Assembly: GCA_020726505.1 (NCBI GenBank)
Contig: JAHLEZ010000001.1
Span: forward strand, 1,302,001 to 1,366,000
Length of the DNA: 64,000 bases
Source: Leptodontidium sp. MPI-SDFR-AT-0119
Lineage: Eukaryota > Ascomycota > Leotiomycetes > Helotiales > Leptodontidiaceae
Direction: 5' to 3'
Part shown: in pieces, positions 57,651 through 64,000 of the stretch
Layout of the letters: each line of letters starts with the position of its first letter
Position numbering within the stretch: position 1 is the first letter of the stretch
Made by a program: the position numbers and the translations under genes
The notes under the pieces: model-generated
Databases searched by the model: none
Told to the model about the DNA's origin: nothing
What the model saw: the letters and a program-made list of their open reading frames with translations, nothing else

Positions 57651-58800
57651 TTTGTTCTTGCTAAGTGATAAGCATTTAGCCAACACTTTTGCCTATAAGC
57701 TTCGGTGCCAGTATGCTCGTGGACTCCCTCTGGAATTTCTTCTCCGCTATCCCACGAATTTCTTGCCCCAGCACCTTGCCAGCTTATGGACGACGCCGGG
57801 ATCGAAACTCCATGTCGTGGTATCGGCTGGTCTCAGTAGTCCTCGAGCGAAAGAGTTCATGGAAGCAGCTACCTAAGACAAGACATCAGCGAAGCTTTCA
57901 CTTTGAGCGAGTTCACAACGATTATCCTAAGGCCTTTGGCTGAGAAGGGAATCATGCAAACGGTTCTGTTGTTGGCTAGAGATCAGGCTCCGGCGGATAT
58001 TGTGAACAACCTTCCTATCGGAGAAGCCAGACCGTACGAGTACATCTCGCCTGTCGTTGGAACAGTGGCGCTCGGAGGAAACACCATTCCTTCTCATTCT
58101 CTCGAGAGAAGTCTGCCATCAATATCCCTGAGCCTCAACACCTTCTTCAAAGGAGTTGCTGAACCTCTACCACCGTTCCGCTGCAAACTATGGGGTAACT
58201 GGGTCTGGACCGACGAACGGGGAATTTCATGGTCAAGGCCTCGGACACTGTGTACGGGTATTCGGCTGTGTTGCTGGGCACAACATTCGGTTCCCCGAAC
58301 TCGTGGAGAGTCTCTCCCGGGCACGATGGCCATGTCATCCCACCCGTACAGAGAAATAAACGTTGACGAAAAGAAAGAGGGTGTGCTGATTATGAGGCCG
58401 TAGGATGGGACGAACATGCCTATGCAGAAGTAACCATCGGCTTAAAGGAGGCAATGGGCGAAACGACACTCTGTCTCTCCAGCGCCACCTTGCGCCCAGG
58501 AGCATGCCTTGAAGAGTTCTCGGTCTATGCTCTACAGCAAGGGGATCATCTGGAAGCGAATACAGTAAAAAGTGGAGAACATTGACGCGTTGAGGATCGA
58601 ATACCGAGGGAATGGTGAGAATGACACTGTTTCCATCGACGGGAAGCAATTGCGATGTATGGATGAAGGTCCTGTATAGAGTTGGATTGCTGTCGAGAAA
58701 ATGCCTGATGGCGATAGCAATGTTTTTGCGGTGACGGATAAGGGAGTCTATGAATGTCCATTGGAGGAGGAAGATACTGGGGAGTTTTTTTCGTAAGTTG
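57650..58800 (+). pseudogene. Unidentified decayed coding sequence
   Basis: Protein-like peptides lie in order on the plus strand but switch frame and meet stops. They include LHVVVSAGLSSPRAKEFMEAAT (near 57810-57875), then SEFTTIILRPLAEKG and YEYISPVVGTVALGGNTIPSHS (to about 58100), then a different frame with VKASDTVYGYSAVLLG (near 58230), and IDGKQLRCMDEGPV near 58640. I cannot name the family. The succession of good-looking segments in all three frames suggests a gene broken by several indels rather than a spliced one, since intron signals do not fit the breaks. Confidence 0.45.
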
Positions 58801-59914
58801 TGTAATTAGGGGTACTCTCAAGTCTTTCTCCCTAGCTGTTTTCGAGACCGCATTTGCACTTTGACCTGAACGAAGATTGTGCGCCTGAATTGTGGCTGTG
58901 GCGTATAATTGGACCCATGTGTCTTCAGACGAGAGAGAATAGCCATTCATTCACAGAGAGATGTCGGTCCAATAGTATTGTCATAGGCAACGACACTTAC
59001 CGCTATTTTCTTTTCTGTAATTGCCGGATGCACCTATTCTTGTCAAAAGTGCTGACTAGTCCGCTTCAACTGTGGGTTTTCAGGAAGCAAGAGCATTGTA
59101 CTAATATTCTATCCCTCTGCGTTTCCCTCCATGACATCTCTCAATTTGCCTTTCCTCCAACTGATGCGGTTTTCATCTTGACTATTTTGGCAGTAGAGGT
59201 CGCTAGCATGACTCGTTTTTTGCAGATGCTAAGGCCGCTCACAATCTACATATATCTCTTGCAAAGGAATATTGTACTCTAATTGATACTTCGACCTCTT
59301 GATCGTAGGGCCGCTGAAATCGATGATTTGTCAACGCGATGTCATCAAATAAAGTACATAAATACGAATCGTGCAATCGCAACAAAGTGTACGTTGCTAA
59401 TGGTGGGATAACCCTTGACCATGTATCCATATCTACGTAGCACGTTTTACTTTCAACCCAGCCCAAGTAGAATTCTAGAAGATGACGACAATGAATGAAA
59501 AGAGCTGAAGGATATCGAGGTGAACGAGCATAAATGGGAAGTCGTAACGCTGGTTGGGGGTTCTAGTGAAGTTGGGCAATGGCTCAAGGTGCTTCTTTTG
59601 TTATTGCTATCTTAAATGAACGTAGTGGTGTCAAAAGATGCTATCTGGTCTGGTGACCTTAAAGCAGTACAAGGTACACAGACTGAACAGGAGTACTAAA
59701 TCTGCAAGAAGATAAACATAATTCCAAAAAAAAAAAAAAAAAATTTTTCAATGCGGCTCGCAAACTAGATTCCCCAAATTTCCACAATCATCCTATTCTC
59801 AAATCCTCCAACCGAATTGAACTTCCAACGTTGTGTGTATTCGTTGCTGATACCAGCCTCCACCTCTCGTCTAATTTGTCGGGTAACACCGCCCTTCACT
59901 TCCCTGTTGTCTGC
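58801..59914. other. Intergenic, 1.1 kb
   Basis: No gene is recognised. A run of 17 or so A residues lies near 59727-59743 on the plus strand, 3' of the minus-strand transporter gene. Confidence 0.5.
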
Positions 59915-61561
59915 TCAATAGATCACATTGAGCTTCCAACCAACTTTCAAGACTCTAGCAGCGATGAGACACAGGGCAGCGCCAAGGTAAGACGCAGCGG
60001 CAAAGATGATAAGTCCGGTGTAGTCGCCATCCATCATTGTGAGGATCTGTCCGCCGATTGGAAGAGCAGTGAGCGTACCGAACGCAACGAACATCCAGCA
60101 AGTAGCAAAATAGCGACCGTAGTGCTCGGTCTTGCACAATTGACCAACGCAAACAGGGCTAAGACTCAGATTACTGCCGCTTACAAAGCCGAAGATGACG
60201 GCAAAGACAATGAGCATTGGTGCCGAGTTTCCTGCCGGGATCCACAAGGCCAGACAGGCGATGATACACATGAAGATGCTGAGAATAAGTGTGTTCATCC
60301 TTCCGATCATGTCGGCGACCAATCCGGCAAAGAATCGTCCGAAGAAGGATCCAGCATTCAAAATTGCGATGATCTCGAAGCCGAAAGACGAGCTTTGTCC
60401 GTGAGATGTCGCATATGAAGTAATATACGTCAACGGCACGAAGATACCCCACTCCATCAAGAAAATGCCGAGAGACACAAGTGCGAACGGCATGTCTTTG
60501 TAAAAGAGGCTGAAGGCTGGCGACACGCTCTTAAAGCTTGCCATCGGTTTCCGAGGTAATCTGCTTCGAACAAGCAAGTTTGCCATGATGAGGAGGAACA
60601 CGAGGATGAATCCTAGAATTCGAGTTGCCCAAGCGAAGCCAACCTTTGGGAACAGTCGTTGCAGCATCAATGGGAAGATAATGCCGCCAATGGATCCTGC
60701 GGTCATGGCGATTCCTGTGGCGTTTCCACGCTTAACGAGGAAGAAGTGTCCGATTGAGGCGATGCAGGGGGTGTTGATCAGACAGCCACCGATGCCATTT
60801 AGTACGCTATATACCATGATGAAATGCCAATATTCTGGTCCAGATTAGCGAGGAAGGTGAGACAAGATAAGCAAGTGTCACTCACGAGTACAGAGCCCAA
60901 GTAGGAACATCGAAGCTACCAAGAGAACACTTCCACAGAAGATCAAGGCTCTTGGTCCGTATGAGTCGAAGATTGGTCCGATGGGAGCACCACAGAAGAA
61001 AGTCAAGAACAGAGCAAGACCAAAGATCCATCCGATCTGACTCTCATCCTTGTCTTGTAGCTGGTGATGGCTGAAGTATTCGAGCAAGACGGCTGTGCTG
61101 TTGATGATTCCAAACACGGAGAATGAGCCACAGAAGGATCCTAGAACGACGAGCCACCTGGAAAGTTAGCTTTGGCTAAGTGAAAGAAGATATAACACAT
61201 CGACTATCATGTGCTCCATGAGTGGAACGACAAGACTCCAAGGCACATCCAATTGGGAATGCAAAAGTACGGAGTTCGCTTACGCTCTTAGACCACCTTC
61301 AGGGAAGTCATCTTTTTCTTCGTCGGTATCAGACGAGTTGTCAGACTCTGGTTCATTGTTCTCTTCGAAGATGCCTTTGTTAGGAGCTGGGGTTGAGTTT
61401 GACTCAATCACCGGTAGCCCAGTAATTGAGACTCCAGCATCGTTCACTTCCGTCTTCTCGACATCCTGGAGTGGGGGGTTGGCAGCGGGGAATTCATTTT
61501 GGGAGGGTTGGTGTTTTTTCAAGCAGCTGGCCTCTGCTTCAATGTAACCCTCGCTTTGCAT
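59915..61561 (-). CDS. MFS monocarboxylate-type transporter (12 TM)
   Basis: Membrane carrier of the MCT/Mch family; the substrate is unknown. Exons 61561-61284, 61157-60886 and 60834-59915 join to 489 residues. The first ~90 residues are hydrophilic and acidic (NNEPESDNSSDTDEEKDD). The MCT signature follows in GGLRAWLVVLGSFCGSFSVFGIINS before and in TM1, completed across intron 1. TM4-5 reads SVLNGIGGCLINTPCIASIGHFF and RGNATGIAMTAGSIGGIIFPL, typical of the family. The second half contains ILNAGSFFGRFFAGLVADMIGR. Confidence 0.93.
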
Positions 61562-62650
61562 TCGCTACACCAAAATAGAAAAGGCGTTATTCACAGCAAT
61601 TATGAGGGCGTTTGGAAGGACGTGATAATGGTTTTGTGGAGAGAAAAATTTCAAGACTAGAAGCGGGGAACAGGTATTTATTTCCATTTTTTCGGCCGTC
61701 TCCTAGCTCCGCTTTCGAACTTGGGGATTTTGGCTAAGCCACGTGATCCGGCCGAGCTGCTTAGACTCGCACTTCCGGTCCTTCGGCTTGTACGAGAAGG
61801 CCCAAGACTGTGTTTGGAGAAAATAGAGAAGATTATGAGTGGGAAATGGCACAAAAAATGTTTGTTGACAAGAAGCCCATCGAGGAAGCTTCAAGCGACT
61901 GTGAGGACGCGGAGTTTCGGGGTTATCCATCGTACTCGATCCGAAGGACTCGGATCGGGAGCATCAAACCGAGGACCAATCTGATTGATAGTGGAGAAGA
62001 TTCATTGGTGACTCGGTGGCTTCCTACTGGAAGTGGCCGGGCTTTCTATTGGTTGTTTCGTGGACTCTATAGATGACTATTATTACCGTATTCGGCGACT
62101 GTCCTTGCACTTGCAGTGAGTGCTTTGAACGCTTGTTTGTTCCTGGATTTTGTCAGCACATTAATATATGAATTATCGAATCTGCCTTTTTGATCATAGC
62201 TATATACTTCTCAAGGAACGCAGGAGAATCTGTCGGATTTAAGCTTTGTGGCGCACGCTGCGTCTGGTGATTCAATCAATGAATGACTTCATTCCACCGC
62301 TAAACGCCGAAATCCCATCGGGAAAACTCCACGTTCCTCTACTACCGCCGAATCAGAACCATCGGCAGTTTAGACTTCCGGGGATCATTGATACAAAAGT
62401 TTCCACTGCCTAGGGGTTAATGCAAGATCCGGGAACTAGACGGAGTTTAGGTTCTTTGTGGGTGTTCGCTGGTAAGTGAGGGGTTCTTTGCCTTTGCGTA
62501 TGAGCTCATGGCTTTGCATAAATACCGCCAGCCCCCAAGGTATAGTGTGCTGTAGAATCTGAGCTCTGTATTCTTCGCACACAAATCAATTGATACTAGA
62601 CACATATTCAAACTCTTCACATCCAAACACTTCGTATTTGTACCGTCACC
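61562..62650. other. Divergent intergenic region between MCT transporter and aldo-keto reductase
   Basis: The shared upstream region of two genes transcribed away from each other. An 88-codon plus-strand frame at 61810-62076 has a protein-like acidic/basic mix but no recognisable domain, so I leave it uncalled. Confidence 0.5.
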
Positions 62651-63937
62651 ATGTCTTTCCCACCACCCGTCCCAGCTGCCAAGTCTGCACTTGGTTACTA
62701 CCGCATGCTCTCCCCAACGGCTTCAGTGCGAGTGAGCCCGCTATGTCTCGGAGCGATGAATTTTGGTGATGCCTGGTAAGCTTCCTACTGTCGCGTTGCT
62801 GTCAAACAATTAACGTTTCTCGTAGGAAAGGCTTCATGGGTGAATGTGACCAGAAGAGCACCGAGGAGATTCTCGATTTCTTCTACGAGTCTGGAGGAAA
62901 CTTCATCGACACTGCCAACAACTACCAGGTTTGCAACAATACAATCCCTCTGACTACTAACAGTTCTGACGTTGTAATAGAGTGAAGAATCCGAGAAGTG
63001 GATCGGAGAATGGATGACCAAGCGAGGAAACAGAGACCAAATGGTCATCGCTACCAAGTTCACGACTTGCTTCCGTGCCGGCCACGGGGATAAAGAAATT
63101 ATCATTAACACCACTGGAAACGGAGCCAAGTCGCTACACCTCTCCGTCGAGGCCAGTCTGAAGAAGTTGCAGACATCATACATCGACCTCCTCTATGTCC
63201 ACTGGTGGGACTTCACATGCTCGATCCCCGAATTGATGCAGTCCTTGAACCACCTCGTAGCTTCAGGCAAAGTCCTGTATCTCGGTATCTCAGATACACC
63301 AGCCTGGATTGTATCCAAAGCCAACGAATACGCGCGCCAGAACCATCTCAGACAGTTCTCTGTTTACCAGGGACGTTGGAGTGCAGAACACAGAGACTTC
63401 GAGCGCGATATCATCCCTATGTGTCGCGATGAGGGGATGGGTTTGGCTCCATGGGGAGCCCTTGGAGGTGGCAACTTCAAGACCGATGAACAGCGCAAGA
63501 GTCAAGAAGGTCGAAAGATGGGAGAGGCGAGTGAGGCAGCGATCAAGGTCAGCAAGGTTCTTGAGAAGATCGCCACTGCCAACAAGGCGCAAATAACCAG
63601 TGTTGCTTTGGCATATGTGATGCAGAAGACTCCTTACGTCTTTCCTATCGTCGGAGGACGTAAGATTGATCACTTGAAGGGCAATATTGAGGGATTGAGC
63701 TTGAAATTGACGGAGGAGGATGTCAAGGCTATCGAAGAGGCTAATGCTTTCGATATTGGGTTCCCTCACAACTTCTTGGGTGGACCAAATGGAGTTAAGA
63801 GCCCCAATGATGTTTGGTTGATGTCGATGGCTGGGCATCAGCAACATGTTGAGCCTTTGAAGGTATGTTTTTTGTTTTCAAGCCAGTCAGATATACTCGC
63901 TAACGACTTTCAGCCCATTACCCCAGCCAAGGAGTAA
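62651..63937 (+). CDS. Aldo-keto reductase, aryl-alcohol dehydrogenase / norsolorinic acid reductase type
   Basis: NADPH-dependent reductase of aryl aldehydes or related carbonyls, cytosolic. Exons 62651-62775, 62826-62928, 62981-63862 and 63914-63937 (eight-codon last exon) give 377 residues. The catalytic tetrad is visible: Asp and Tyr in [10 protein letters not shown], Lys in MVIATKFTT, His in [13 protein letters not shown]-binding text is [15 protein letters not shown] and, near the C-terminus, [16 protein letters not shown]. Length and end match the fungal AAD group, often found in secondary-metabolite or detoxification loci. The neighbour is a monocarboxylate-type transporter in divergent orientation. 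Confidence 0.94.
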
Positions 63938-64000
63938 AGATCAGGAAAGACCGAGGTCGAGGGAAGGAATGGATGAATCGTATGTAGGATATTAAAACGA

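Overview
This window is a piece of a filamentous ascomycete (Pezizomycotina) nuclear genome, most plausibly a leotiomycete. The evidence is short introns (mostly 48-150 bp) with GT..AG ends, Zn2Cys6 and bZIP regulators, sugar and monocarboxylate MFS transporters, GH5 and GH35 glycosidases, a Fot1/pogo transposon showing RIP-type nonsense codons, and a DUF3435-type tyrosine recombinase. I reconstructed 17 intact protein genes by reading exon joins and checking frame. One further gene is cut by the left edge and one is a probable small gene. No rRNA, tRNA or CRISPR array was recognised.

Layout. 1-1912: Zn2Cys6 regulator (minus strand, runs off the left edge). 2834-5010: complete Fot1/pogo-type DNA transposon with 102-bp identical terminal inverted repeats and a transposase carrying eight in-frame stops. 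6674-8483: DHA1-type MFS exporter. 8979-10253: Arc1/EMAPII-like tRNA-binding cofactor. 10071-15024: inferred integrative element with a 996-residue tyrosine recombinase, decayed gypsy sequence and a 182-bp tandem duplication. 15025-15207: a second, diverged copy of the last 60 codons of the Arc1 gene. 15533-16517: FMN-binding oxidase family protein. 17156-21747: sugar transporter and cytosolic GH5 glycosidase, divergently transcribed from a shared promoter with three inverted repeats. 22329-24782: second Zn2Cys6 regulator. 27823-28767: bZIP regulator behind a microsatellite-rich leader. 29476-33992: large unknown coiled-coil protein. 35540-38915: secreted GH35 beta-galactosidase. 39011-41883: She9/Mdm33-like mitochondrial protein and a HAD phosphatase, head to head. 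46066-48177: membrane protein with a C-terminal SH3 domain. 49878-54193: compact housekeeping block of BCP1, chorismate mutase and Mdv1. 56495-58800: thioredoxin-like ORF and a decayed gene. 59915-61561: monocarboxylate-type MFS transporter. 62651-63937: aldo-keto reductase.

Most interesting signal. The tyrosine-recombinase element appears to sit inside the 3' end of the Arc1 gene. The gene is still intact because the left end of the element supplies a replacement for the last 60 codons, while the presumed original 60 codons lie stranded 4954 bp downstream. Both copies start at the same 8-bp word GTTTGGGA and both end at the stop codon. They are about 75% identical in protein and about 69% in DNA by my hand count, and no similarity continues past the stop. 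This looks like the target-gene-restoring strategy of bacterial integrative islands, here in a fungus with a Starship-captain-like recombinase. The element also contains repeated copies of a palindromic word of the form GGACNNNGTCC, including one just upstream of the recombinase start codon.
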